Shown here one piece after another: positions 55,267 to 63,952 of a DNA stretch of 64,000 nt. Made by a program: the position numbers and the translations under genes. The notes beneath the pieces were generated by a model, which ran no database searches, was not told the DNA's origin, and saw nothing but the letters and a program-made list of their open reading frames with translations. The stretch comes from Bacteroidales bacterium (lineage in GTDB: Bacteria > Bacteroidota > Bacteroidia > Bacteroidales > Muribaculaceae), in assembly GCA_019416425.1 (NCBI GenBank), contig DXXK01000072.1, positions 18,119 through 82,118 on the forward strand. The letters run 5' to 3'. The number at the start of each line of letters is the position of its first letter. Position 1 is the stretch's first letter.

Positions 55267-56925
55267 ATGAAAAAGAGTGCACTTCAAAGAGTACGAGCTG
55301 AGTATCAGCCTAAGTTACCCGAGACCCTTAAGGGCGCGGTCAAGCTCAAGTTCGGCGAGCCGACGGAATCGGTAGCCGACCAGGAAGCCATAAAGGAGCG
55401 CTTCCCCCACACGTACGGAATGCCCGTAGTGGAGTTTGAGCGTGACGATAACCCCACGCGCGTCGAGGAACCGTTCAACGTAGGTATCATCCTGTCCGGC
55501 GGCCAGGCCCCCGGCGGCCACAACGTGGTCAGCGGTATCTTCGACGGCCTCAAGACCCTGAACAAGGAGAACCGCCTCTACGGCTTCCTGATGGGTCCCT
55601 CCGGATTCATCAACCACCAGTACATGGAACTGACCGCCGGCATCATCAAGGATTACCGCAACACCGGTGGTTTCGACATCATCGGCTCCGGCCGTACCAA
55701 ACTGGAGAATCCCGAGCAGTTCGACGCCGGCTTGAAAATCCTGAAGGAGCTGGAGATCAAGGCCCTGGTCATCATCGGCGGCGATGACTCCAACACCAAT
55801 GCAGCCGTTCTGGCTGAGTACTACAAGAACATCGGCGCCGACGTACAGGTGATCGGCGTGCCCAAGACCATCGACGGTGACCTGAAGAACAAGTGGATCG
55901 AGACCAGCTTCGGTTTCGATACCGCCTGCAAGGTCTACAGCGAGGTCATCGGCAACATCCAGCGCGACTGTAACTCGGCCAAGAAATACTACCACTTCAT
56001 CAAGCTGATGGGACGCAGCGCCAGCCACATCGCACTGGAGTGCGCCCTGGAGACCCAGCCCAACGTCTGCCTCATCTCCGAGGAGATCCAGGCCAAGCGC
56101 ATGACCCTGGACAACATCGTAAGCTACATCTGCTATGTCATCAGCGAGCGCGCCAAGATGGGCTGGAACTTCGGTACGGTCCTCATTCCCGAGGGGCTGA
56201 TCGAATTCATTCCCTCGATGAAGAGTCTGATCTCCGAGCTGAACGACGTGATCGAGGCTCATCAGGACGAGCTCAACGAGCTGGAAGAGATTGATAAGCT
56301 GGAGAAGATACACAGCTATCTGTCACCCACCAATGCCGAGCTGTACCACAGCCTGCCCAAGAACATCGCCCTGCAGCTGAGTCTGGACCGCGACAGCCAC
56401 GGCAACGTGCAGGTATCCCTGATCGAGACCGAGAACCTGCTGAGCCGCATGGTGGCCAAGCGTCTGGAAGAGATGGCCGAGAACGGTCAGTACAGCGGCA
56501 AGTTCAACGCCCAGCACCACTTCTTCGGCTACGAGGGCCGTTGCGCCGATCCCACCAACTTCGACGCCGACTACACCTATAGCCTGGGTTACAACGCCGC
56601 CATGCTGATCAACAGCGGCGTAACGGGATACATGTCGAGCGTACGCAACCTGACGGAGCCAAGCGACAAGTGGATCGCCGGCGGTATTCCAATCACCATG
56701 ATGATGAACATGGAGCGCCGCAAGGGTGAGATGAAGCCTGTGATCCAGAAGGCTCTTGTGGACCTGAAGGGTCGTCCATACCTGAAGTTCGCCTCCATGC
56801 GCGAGACTCTGGCCCTGAACACCCTCTACCAGTATCCCGGCCCGATCCAGTACTTCGGTCCCAGCGAGGTCTGCGACCGTCCCAGCATGACGCTCCTCCT
56901 GGAGCACGGCAAGGATATCGACTAA
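55267..56925 (+). CDS. pfp: Pyrophosphate-dependent 6-phosphofructokinase
   Basis: 552 residues, the long Pfp type. It phosphorylates fructose 6-phosphate with PPi, reversibly. PPi use is shown by IIGGDDSNTNAA (second Asp in GGDD) and VIGVPKTIDGDLK (Lys in PKTIDGD); other motifs are LSGGQAPGGHNVVSGIFDGL and KLMGRSASHIALECAL. It has its own promoter and a strong terminator, consistent with a single-gene, highly expressed glycolytic unit. Confidence 0.96.
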   Translation: MKKSALQRVRAEYQPKLPETLKGAVKLKFGEPTESVADQEAIKERFPHTYGMPVVEFERDDNPTRVEEPFNVGIILSGGQAPGGHNVVSGIFDGLKTLNKENRLYGFLMGPSGFINHQYMELTAGIIKDYRNTGGFDIIGSGRTKLENPEQFDAGLKILKELEIKALVIIGGDDSNTNAAVLAEYYKNIGADVQVIGVPKTIDGDLKNKWIETSFGFDTACKVYSEVIGNIQRDCNSAKKYYHFIKLMGRSASHIALECALETQPNVCLISEEIQAKRMTLDNIVSYICYVISERAKMGWNFGTVLIPEGLIEFIPSMKSLISELNDVIEAHQDELNELEEIDKLEKIHSYLSPTNAELYHSLPKNIALQLSLDRDSHGNVQVSLIETENLLSRMVAKRLEEMAENGQYSGKFNAQHHFFGYEGRCADPTNFDADYTYSLGYNAAMLINSGVTGYMSSVRNLTEPSDKWIAGGIPITMMMNMERRKGEMKPVIQKALVDLKGRPYLKFASMRETLALNTLYQYPGPIQYFGPSEVCDRPSMTLLLEHGKDID

Positions 56926-56947
56926 TCCATTAAGAATCATTACTTCT

Positions 56948-56990
56948 AAAGTCCCTCCTGATTCTTTAGCAATCAATTAGGAGGGACTTT
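56948..56990 (+). terminator. Strong terminator after pfp
   Basis: AAAGTCCCTCCT (56948-56959) pairs perfectly with AGGAGGGACTTT (56979-56990) around a 19-nt loop, followed by TTAATT. The 12-bp stem starts 23 nt after the stop codon. Confidence 0.85.
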
Positions 56991-57009
56991 TAATTAAACC
57001 TTCAACCTT

Positions 57010-57432
57010 ATGATAAAGCTGAAAACACTCTTCGTCATCGTCGCGGCATTGTTCATGCTGACGGGATGCAGTTCAAAACAAGGCAAGTCCACCGAGACGG
57101 AGGAGCCTCAGTCAGCCGTACAGGCAGCGGCACGGGAGGCCCAGGCGCCCGACAAGCTCACCGCGCCCATTACGGTCATTGACTTCTCCGCCACATGGTG
57201 CGGTCCATGCCAGATGATCGCGCCCGATGTGCACGAGCTGGCCGATAAATCCACGGATGTGGCGCAGTTCCAGTTCGTTGACGTGGACCAGAATCCGGAC
57301 ATGGCCGACAAATACGGCGTCCAGGCGGTACCCACGTTCGTTATCCTCAATTCCGACGGTCAGGAAGTGGACCGTGTGGTAGGCGCCGACATCGAGAGTC
57401 TGAAAGCTATTATCAATAAGGTTGAAAAATAA
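57010..57432 (+). CDS. Thioredoxin-fold lipoprotein
   Basis: 140 residues. The lipoprotein signal ends FMLTGC, followed by a linker of about 30 residues and a thioredoxin domain with the active site ATWCGPCQM (about 63-71), the cis-Pro segment VQAVPTFVIL and a conserved DVDQNPDMADKYGV. It is predicted to act as a periplasmic thiol-disulfide reductase. It is followed 8 bp later by the MFS transporter. Confidence 0.9.
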   Translation: MIKLKTLFVIVAALFMLTGCSSKQGKSTETEEPQSAVQAAAREAQAPDKLTAPITVIDFSATWCGPCQMIAPDVHELADKSTDVAQFQFVDVDQNPDMADKYGVQAVPTFVILNSDGQEVDRVVGADIESLKAIINKVEK

Positions 57433-57440
57433 CAACTACA

Positions 57441-59159
57441 ATGGCAACTGACATTACAATTGGCAAAAAGGTGGAGTCGTTGCGCGACAAGGCCTGGGCA
57501 CGCTGGACGGCCCTGGGTCTGCTGGCGTTCGCGATGTTCTGCAGCTACATCTTCATGGACATCCTGTCCCCTATCAAGGACCTGCTGCAGTCCACGCGGG
57601 GCTGGGATTCCACGGCGTTTGGAACCATGCAGGGTTCCGAGACATTCCTGAACGTGTTCATCTTCTTCCTGATCTTCGCAGGAATCATCCTGGACAAGAT
57701 GGGCGTGCGTTTCACCGCAGTCCTGTCCGGTGCGGTGATGCTGGTGGGAGCCACCATCAACTGGTATGCCCTGACCGATTCCTTCATCGGCAGCAGCCTG
57801 GATGTGTGGTTCACCAATCATCTGAACTACATCCCCGGTTTCGACGAGCTGGGCATCTCGCCCTTCTACGAGGGCATGCCTGCGTCGGCCAAGCTGTCGG
57901 CCGTAGGATTCATGATCTTCGGTTGCGGTGTCGAGATGGCCGGCATCACAGTCAGCCGTGGTATCGTGAAGTGGTTCAAGGGCCGCGAGATGGCTCTGGC
58001 AATGGGCTCGGAGATGGCACTGGCCCGATTGGGTGTGGCCACCTGTATGATATTCTCGCCGCTGTTCGCCAACTTAGGTGGTGACATCAGCGTGTCCCGC
58101 TCGGTAGCCTTCGGCGTCATCCTGCTGATGGTGGCCTTGATCATGTTCATCGTCTACTTCTTCATGGACCGCAAGCTGGATGCCCAGACAGGCGAGGCCG
58201 AGGAGAAGGACGAGCCGTTCAAGGTGAGCGATATCGGCAAGATCCTCTCCAGCTACGTGTTCTGGCTGGTGGCCCTGCTTTGCGTGCTCTACTATTCCGC
58301 CATCTTCCCCTTCCAGAAATATGCGGTCAACATGCTGCAGTGCAACCTGGCGTTCACCGATGTGGCTCCCGATTCCTTCTGGGCCACGGATACGGTGACC
58401 GTCCTGCAGTATGTCATCATGATCATCATCGCGCTGGCGTCGTTCGCAAGCAACTTCCAGAAGAACAAGAGCTTGAAGTACGGACTGCTGGTTACTTCGG
58501 TCGTCGCGCTGGTGATTTACTGCTACATGGGCTACATGCGTCAGTCGGCAAGCGCCATCTTCGCGGTGTTCCCGCTGCTGGCGGTAGGTATCACTCCGAT
58601 TCTGGGTAATTTCGTGGACAACAAGGGTAAGGCCGCCACGATGCTTATCTTAGGCTCGTTGCTGCTGATTGCCTGTCACCTGACTTTCGCCTTCATCCTG
58701 CCTATGTTCAAGGACAGCCCTGTCGGCGGTGTGATTGTGGCTTATGTAACTATTCTGGTATTGGGTGCCTCCTTCTCGCTGGTTCCGGCCTCGCTGTGGC
58801 CCAGTGTTCCGAAGCTCGTTGACGCCAAGGTGATCGGTTCGGCCTATGCACTGATTTTCTGGATCCAGAACATCGGTCTGTGGCTGTTCCCGCTGCTGAT
58901 CGGCAAGGTTCTGGACAGCACCAATCCCCAGATTGTCGAGGGTCTGGCCAACGGCACGTTGAGTCCCGAGGAGGCAGCCGTAAGCTACAACTATACCGTT
59001 CCCTTGGTTATGCTGGCATGTCTCGGTGCTCTGGCCCTGGTGTTCGGCATCATCCTGAAACGTCTCGATGCCCGCAAGCACTACGGCCTTGAGCTCCCCA
59101 ACGTCGTCAAGGACGTCGACGAGAGCGTCGAGGGCGAGGTCGTCGCCGCCGAGGAATAA
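57441..59159 (+). CDS. Major facilitator superfamily transporter
   Basis: 572 residues with about 12 membrane helices and large loops, longer than the usual 400-450. The first loop after helix 2 has the MFS-type IILDKMGVRFTAVLSG, and helix 4/5 GRGIV...FKGREMALAMGSEMALARLG. A long extracytoplasmic insertion lies between helices 3 and 4 (about residues 114-150) and the C-terminal tail is acidic. The substrate is unknown; the thioredoxin neighbour gives no hint. It is followed by the hairpin at 59212. Confidence 0.88.
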   Translation: MATDITIGKKVESLRDKAWARWTALGLLAFAMFCSYIFMDILSPIKDLLQSTRGWDSTAFGTMQGSETFLNVFIFFLIFAGIILDKMGVRFTAVLSGAVMLVGATINWYALTDSFIGSSLDVWFTNHLNYIPGFDELGISPFYEGMPASAKLSAVGFMIFGCGVEMAGITVSRGIVKWFKGREMALAMGSEMALARLGVATCMIFSPLFANLGGDISVSRSVAFGVILLMVALIMFIVYFFMDRKLDAQTGEAEEKDEPFKVSDIGKILSSYVFWLVALLCVLYYSAIFPFQKYAVNMLQCNLAFTDVAPDSFWATDTVTVLQYVIMIIIALASFASNFQKNKSLKYGLLVTSVVALVIYCYMGYMRQSASAIFAVFPLLAVGITPILGNFVDNKGKAATMLILGSLLLIACHLTFAFILPMFKDSPVGGVIVAYVTILVLGASFSLVPASLWPSVPKLVDAKVIGSAYALIFWIQNIGLWLFPLLIGKVLDSTNPQIVEGLANGTLSPEEAAVSYNYTVPLVMLACLGALALVFGIILKRLDARKHYGLELPNVVKDVDESVEGEVVAAEE

Positions 59160-59211
59160 CCATCGAAATCCCTTTCTGGATTATAAATATTTGCAATTTA
59201 AATTCACTAGA

Positions 59212-59234
59212 ACAGCGTCCTCTGTGGACGCTGT
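59212..59234 (+). terminator. Terminator after the MFS gene
   Basis: ACAGCGTCC (59212-59220) and GGACGCTGT (59226-59234) form a 9-bp perfect stem with loop TCTGT, then CTTTG. The same AGCGTCC/GGACGCT core recurs at 63.9 kb. Confidence 0.75.
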
Positions 59235-59337
59235 CTTTGTATATGATTACCCGAACTAAAGAGACAGCGCTTTGCGATGTCCCTATAGGTCAACGTGGGA
59301 TAAATTCGTGGATTATCATGTCGGCTTATCATAAGAT
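59235..59337 (+). repeat. Intergenic repeat, copy A
   Basis: About 100 bp following the terminator, with TGATTACCCGAAC near its start and AAATTCGTGGATTATCATG and TCGGCTTATCATAA near its end. Diverged copies are at 62986-63082 (B) and 63953-64000 (C, cut by the window end). It has no intact reading frame. Confidence 0.6.
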
Positions 59338-59350
59338 TATATGGAATGCA

Positions 59351-59396
59351 AGAGGCTGTGTCAAAATAGTACAACCTTAATTACAACACAGCCTCT
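59351..59396. terminator. Bidirectional hairpin before the glycosidase-like pseudogene
   Basis: AGAGGCTGTGT (59351-59361) pairs perfectly with ACACAGCCTCT (59386-59396) with a 24-nt loop, between converging units. GAGGCTGTGTCAAAA is a sequence I associate with terminators and IS ends in Bacteroidetes. Confidence 0.65.
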
Positions 59397-59421
59397 GTTC
59401 TTATGATGCTGAGTTGTAGTC

Positions 59422-60945
59422 TCAGTCCTTCTCATATTTGATGAGCATCATGCAGCCCGGTTGCAGGTAAAGGCTAATGGTCTTTTCCTGCGGCTCACGC
59501 TCATGCTCGGTTACCGTCAGATAACCGTCGCTTATGTCCATCATCCTATATTCCGTCCACTTGCATCTCGGACTGATTGTCAACGTGAAATCCTCGTTAT
59601 CGTAAGGACTGTGATTCACTATCGCTACATATTTCTCACCACCTTTGTCCAAACGGGTGATTACAACGCCACGTCCGGTTGCTGTCGCCTTTGAGACACA
59701 TCCTATAGGGGTTGAGAACTGCTTTGTCTCAGGAAAGGGATCACTGACATAATCGGGACCATATACATGTCCGGCTTCTATGAACTTCGCTCCCAGTAGG
59801 ATTTTTCCAAACTCCTTGATTACCGGTATGACAGCCGCGCAGTTGCTCCATATCACCGATAATGTTCCATCTTCATCCATGTATGGAGCAAGAAGGTATT
59901 CTTCACTGAGAATTTCCTTGCCAGTGGTTTGATCAGTCTGCATCTGATTCCTATTCAAGGTATACGTCCAGAAAACAAGACCCTGAAAACCATACGCCAA
60001 TGCAGTCATGGCCTGGAAGAGCAATACTCCTTCCGTAGGAAGAGGATATTTTTTATAAACTGTTGTGCTCCCTCTATCATAGATTGTAAACTGAGTGCTA
60101 AGCATGTACATCCAGAAGGGGATATTATACTGTGCAGAGAAATCAGCTATAATCTCTATATATCCATAATAGGTTCTCTTAATAATCGGAGGCGTTTCTT
60201 CTGAAAAAACCGGATATATGTCAACAGATAACATTGATGGATGGAACTTCTCATTCAAGGCTTTCAGATAATCCCAATATCTATACATGTACTTCTCCTC
60301 TTTATTATCAGGATGCTTATCTCCCGTATAGGATTCCCCCACAGATACAGCAAGCGTAAAATATCCTATGTGCCCATTGGCATTCTGAAGATATGTCCTG
60401 TACATCGCAGGCAAGTCACGGGTGCCTACAGGTGCTGTCGGCGTAGTATAACCCCACTCGTTGAATTCTGGTTCGTCACACAGTTTATAACCCCATAGGT
60501 TCTCATCATCCTTGTTCAGGTTCAGTACTTCGGCAATATATTCCAAAGTCGGATCATAGGTCGTATCCTTTTCTTGGCTGGAATCCGAGGATTTCTGCAT
60601 CACCTTCGGCATTATGGTCTGAAGCTGATATATCGTCCGAAGCCCCAGGGATGCGGACGCCTTTAAATAGGTACTGATATAAGGGCTCCATATTCCCGAA
60701 TTCCCTCGGCAGTTCCACGTTGTACCATTGAAACCGCAGTCCCTGATGGTTTTAAGCTGGTCTATAATCTCATCCTCTCTTACATCTCCTACATCGAGAG
60801 TAGTAGGATAATCATAACCATTGACGGCAATCACGGGATATTCATCACCCGCCGGGTTGACATACTATAGAGACGTAAGGTCCGAAGACTGATCAGAAGT
60901 TTTCGCAGCCTTTACATCTTGCTGCACTACATTTTTTGTTTCCAT
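59422..60945 (-). pseudogene. Glycoside hydrolase-like TIM-barrel gene with an in-frame TAG near its start
   Basis: From the ATG at 60943-60945 the frame reads 26 codons (METKNVVQQDV...LTSL), then TAG (60865-60867), and continues in the same frame as YVNPAGDEYPVIAVNGYDYP to 59422. The body of about 480 residues looks like a GH-A-clan barrel: FNGTTWNCRGNSGIW, a DEP motif in YKLCDEPEFNEWG, LSVDIYPVF and a beta-rich C-terminal domain. I do not recognise the family. The N-terminus may have been cut by the IS, whose end lies 28 bp upstream, since no signal peptide is present. A restart at the GTG at 60834 would lack a few barrel residues. Base composition is AT-rich compared with genes further left. 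Confidence 0.7.
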
Positions 60946-60968
60946 ATTATAAAATTTATAAAATGATT

Positions 60969-62072
60969 TTAACTACATGACAAAAATTTGAAAACATCGA
61001 AATCTGGGTTTCGCCAAGGTCGGTTAAGTACATCTGCAATCTCTTCAAGTCCATACTTGACCAATGATTTGGCGCGATAACCATGGTTCATCATTCTGAT
61101 TTTCTTGACATTTATATCTTTATGTTCTCCAACGAGATACGCCCATACCAAAGCCACGCAGACCATTGCTACGAGCCGCGAGATATGTTCCATATCCCGC
61201 AGATGCGTGTCCTCGACATTGAATCCGGACGACTTCATCGCCCGGAAGAGAGTCTCAATCTGCCATCGCTCCTTATACGTCTCTATGGCGTATTGAGGAT
61301 GATTGAAGCATACAAGAATCTGAAGTTCCGGAACACCCCGGCTGTTTTTGAGTCTTGCGCCCGCGAGGTAAACGTATTCTCCGTTCAAAAGATAAAGTTT
61401 GTCATAGACAAGTTCTTCTCCAAGTCTTACTCTGTTGAAGAGATGCCATGCCCTTATCCTTTCTCCAGATTTCGGATTGACTATCCAGAAGTTCTGCCGG
61501 ATGCGGATATAGTAACGGATTCCCATGGAATTGAGCCATCCGATCCATTCCTTTCCGATGAACTCCCGGTCAGCGACAAGACAATCCATACAGTCATATC
61601 CGAACAGTCTTCCGAACCGTTCCACAAGTTCTTTGCGTTCAGTCCATTTGGAGTTGCCTCGTTTTGGCATAAGGCTGAATATAAGAGGGAATGCTATTCC
61701 CTTATATGTGACTCCAAGCATGAGGATATTGATGTTGAAGTCACCGAACTTCCAGTTTGTCCTGTCCATGCTCAGCACCAGCTTATCCCTGACGGGGAGC
61801 AGCGAGAATATCATCCGTGCTGTCAGATCGAGATTCAACGCATACTGAGAGAGAAACCTCTGGAGACGGCGCATACTGGAATCTCTTTTTGCATCCGCAG
61901 GCATGGCGGCAGCCAGCTTATGGAGACTGACGGTCTGAACCACGCAAAGTGCGTGGATGAGCAGCGCCATAAGTTTTATACGGGCAAGATTCATCGATTT
62001 TCCAAAATGCTCTTGCATAATCGGGAGGATTTGGTTAACTTTGACCGAGTCCTTGGAATTAGTAGTTTTCAT
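60969..62072 (-). CDS. IS4-family DDE transposase
   Basis: 367 residues, apparently intact. The DDE residues are Asp in LSMDRTNWKFG, Asp in CLVADREFIG and Glu in the perfect IS4 signature Y-(2)-R-(3)-E-(6)-K (YKERWQIETLFRAMK). The N-terminal region (IHALCVVQTVSLHKLA, SSMRRLQRFLSQY) is typical of this family in Bacteroidetes. The last codon and TAA stop (60969-60971) lie just outside the terminal inverted repeat, in flanking DNA. Confidence 0.92.
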   Translation of the reverse strand: MKTTNSKDSVKVNQILPIMQEHFGKSMNLARIKLMALLIHALCVVQTVSLHKLAAAMPADAKRDSSMRRLQRFLSQYALNLDLTARMIFSLLPVRDKLVLSMDRTNWKFGDFNINILMLGVTYKGIAFPLIFSLMPKRGNSKWTERKELVERFGRLFGYDCMDCLVADREFIGKEWIGWLNSMGIRYYIRIRQNFWIVNPKSGERIRAWHLFNRVRLGEELVYDKLYLLNGEYVYLAGARLKNSRGVPELQILVCFNHPQYAIETYKERWQIETLFRAMKSSGFNVEDTHLRDMEHISRLVAMVCVALVWAYLVGEHKDINVKKIRMMNHGYRAKSLVKYGLEEIADVLNRPWRNPDFDVFKFLSCS

Positions 62073-62184
62073 GGAGAAAAGTCGCCAAACTTTTCCTTTA
62101 AATTACTAATTTTCAGGGACTTTTGCAAATATAACTACCTGAAATTTAACTGTTTGACAGCATGATTTCAATTTTTGTCATGTA
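60974..62184 (-). mobile_element. IS4-family insertion sequence, about 1.21 kb
   Basis: Terminal inverted repeats TACATGACAAAAATT (60974-60988) and its exact complement (62170-62184) bound one transposase gene. No convincing target-site duplication is seen (left flank ends TTTTAAC, right flank begins CTAAACC), so the insertion may be old or rearranged. The 97 bp between transposase start and right repeat are AT-rich and non-coding. Confidence 0.85.
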
Positions 62185-62241
62185 CTAAACCTAATCTTAT
62201 ATAAATTTCATGCGACAGCCCTGGTCTTTTTATTAAAATAT

Positions 62242-62272
62242 TTTGTAGATTCGGTTTAAATTATTATCCTTG
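62242..62272 (+). promoter_or_regulatory. Promoter of the first tandem lipoprotein gene
   Basis: -33 TTTG (62242-62245), 19-bp spacer, -7 TATCCTTG (62265-62272). The sequence from here to the ATG closely matches that before the second copy. The interval 62185-62241 is AT-rich and empty. Confidence 0.6.
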
Positions 62273-62298
62273 CCAAGACTAACCAAACCACATAGATT

Positions 62299-62948
62299 AT
62301 GAAGTACTTGTTGAGACTGATCTGCATGGCTGTGGTCCTACTGACGTTCACGCAATGCGGCAAGGACTCCGAACCAGAGCCGGAACCCGAAGCCGTCACG
62401 GAAACCTGACAACTGACATATGATGACTACCATACATTGGTAGCTCCTCTTGAAAGTAAGTATAAAAACCTGATCCGTAATGTCACAATTGTCAGAAAGG
62501 GTGATGAAATGTCCATTCAGGGAATATTTCCGGAATATCCTGAGGCCTGGACAAAATTCACAATAAAGGACAATAATCTTTATTTTGCTTATCCCCAGAC
62601 GCTCGGAACAGATAACGGCAAGAGTGTCTATATGCATTGGGGATACGCAAGCGACTCTTTTTCAAATGGACATACATTTTTAAACATCTATGTATCATTC
62701 GTGCCGGGAACTATTCAGGCAGCTTTCACAATTTCAGATGACGGCAGCAAATAATTGCAAAAAAAGGCCAACAGGGATCAGCGGGAGCTTTCTGGTATAA
62801 TAATGATGAGAACGGAGCTTTATCTTTCGATTCCTTAGGTAAATTAAATCCGGACGACAATATTTTTACATACACAGGCACCGGCTTCCCAGACATTCCC
62901 AACATGATCAATATGGTATTCAGTAAAGTAAGCGACATCAAGAAATAA
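62299..62948 (+). pseudogene. Lipoprotein paralogue 1, broken by TGA and a 1-nt frameshift
   Basis: The frame begins MKYLLRLICMAVVLLTFTQC, a lipoprotein signal, followed by an acidic GKDSEPEPEPEAVTE linker that fits a surface-export signal. At 62407-62409 TGA stands where the paralogue has TGG (E-I-W-Q-L-T). The frame continues to a TAA at 62752, but deleting one A near 62749-62752 from the ancestral frame explains the break: the shifted frame goes on as IIAKKGQQGSAGAFWYNNDE to FPDIPNM...SDIKK and stops at 62948, in step with the paralogue's ending. The intact protein would be about 216 residues. The function is unknown. Confidence 0.8.
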
Positions 62949-62985
62949 CTATCCTCAATACACAGGAACAACATTTCTGGGAGGC

Positions 62986-63082
62986 TGTTTTTGTTTCTAA
63001 TTACCCAAACGGGAAGGACATCGCTTCCACTTATCATGGGAACAAATTCGCGAATTACTTTCTATCGGCTTCTTATAACATT
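62986..63082 (+). repeat. Intergenic repeat, copy B
   Basis: It follows the first lipoprotein pseudogene and aligns with copy A: TAATTACCCAAAC, AACAAATTCGCGAATTAC, TATCGGCTTCTTATAACATT. The hairpin expected before it is degenerate. It ends exactly where the MITE-like element begins. Confidence 0.6.
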
Positions 63083-63212
63083 GAAGTCGTCTAAACTAAT
63101 TTTTATGGTAAGATTTATTAAGATTGGCTCCATAGTCGCCGATCTAAAGGTTGCCATAAAGTTTAAACTTCTTCAGATTCATTCACAAACGTAAATTAGT
63201 TTAGACAACTTC
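63083..63212. mobile_element. MITE-like element of 130 bp
   Basis: A 20-bp terminal inverted repeat, GAAGTCGTCTAAACTAATTT (63083-63102) against the complement of 63193-63212, has one mismatch. It is flanked by ATT on both sides, a possible 3-bp target duplication. The interior of about 90 bp has no coding capacity. The right end abuts the promoter of the second lipoprotein gene. Confidence 0.7.
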
Positions 63213-63214
63213 AT

Positions 63215-63245
63215 TTTGTAGAATCAGTAAAAATGTTTATCTTTG
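63215..63245 (+). promoter_or_regulatory. Promoter of the second tandem lipoprotein gene
   Basis: -33 TTTG (63215-63218), 19-bp spacer, -7 TATCTTTG (63238-63245), starting 2 bp after the MITE-like element. It is collinear with the promoter of the first copy. Confidence 0.65.
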
Positions 63246-63271
63246 TGCAGACTACCTAAACCACACAGATT

Positions 63272-63891
63272 ATGAGAGACTTGTTGAGACTGATTGCATG
63301 GCTGTGGTCCTGCTGACATTCACGCAATGCGGCAAGGACTCCGAGTCAGAGCCGGAACCCGAAGCCGTCACGGAAATCTGGCAGCTGACATATAATGACT
63401 ATCATCTTTTTATGAATGCGAATTCTGATGAATACCAAAACCTGACCCATAAAGTGACGATTGTCAGGGATGGCAACGAACTGATTTTTAAAGGATTATT
63501 CCAGGAATATCCGGATGCTTCTATTCGAGGAACTATAAAGGGATACAAAGTGTGTGTTCCAGATCCGCAAATTATTGAGATCAATGGCAATGATAATGTA
63601 TATTTCCATCGGGGGTACGTGTATTTTAGTTATTATTATTGGATCTCTAAAAATGAGGAGGAAATGCACATAGATTTCAAACCCGGAGATGCTGATCAAG
63701 GAGTTTTTATAATCCAGGATGATGGCAGTAAAATGATAGCTCCATTTGTTAGTTATTCTGATAGGAAATGTGCTTTCTGGATCAGTTCGGAAAAGGATGG
63801 GCACATATCTTTCAATTCTTCCATCAACCTTCCGGACTTCCCCAACATGTACAAGATGGAGTTGACCAAAATCAGCGACAATAATAAATAA
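63272..63891 (+). pseudogene. Lipoprotein paralogue 2, frameshift in the signal peptide
   Basis: The ATG at 63272 opens MRDLLRLIAWLWSC and stops; one base (C in the first copy's CTGATCTGCATGG) is missing between 63294 and 63295. After the shift the frame is open for 197 codons from an internal ATG (63298): MAVVLLTFTQCGKDSE, EIWQLTYNDYH, FQEYPDA, DDGSKMIAPFVSYSD and LPDFPNMYKMELTKIS. Starting at 63298 would keep the lipobox but lose the positively charged start of the signal, so export is doubtful. About half the residues match the first copy. The function is unknown. Confidence 0.75.
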
Positions 63892-63920
63892 AATTCTATA
63901 CCCCAAATATATAGGATATA

Positions 63921-63952
63921 CAGAGAAAGCGTCCTTGCGGACGCTTTCTCTG
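63921..63952 (+). terminator. Strong terminator after the second lipoprotein gene
   Basis: A 14-bp perfect stem CAGAGAAAGCGTCC/GGACGCTTTCTCTG with loop TTGC, followed by TTTTTG. The AGCGTCC/GGACGCT core matches the hairpin at 59212. Confidence 0.88.

Noticed and set aside
55315..56313. 332-codon minus-strand open frame opposite pfp
   Set aside because: Antisense shadow of a highly conserved enzyme gene; the composition (Leu/Asp/Val-rich) is what the reverse of this coding strand produces.
59068..59259. Short plus-strand frame continuing past the MFS stop (ends DAVFVYDYPN)
   Set aside because: It runs through the MFS 3' end, a terminator stem and repeat A. Similar peptides appear in copies B and C only because the DNA repeat itself is shared.
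59351..59396. Terminal repeats of another insertion sequence
   Set aside because: The two arms are only 46 bp apart and enclose nothing; a bidirectional terminator between converging units fits better, although the motif does resemble some IS ends.
61083..62165. 360-codon plus-strand open frame opposite the transposase
   Set aside because: It mirrors the transposase frame, has no motif, and crosses most of the IS up to its terminal repeat.
63272..63300. Phase variation by slippage in lipoprotein 2
   Set aside because: The lost base is not in a homopolymer or short repeat, so slippage is not supported.
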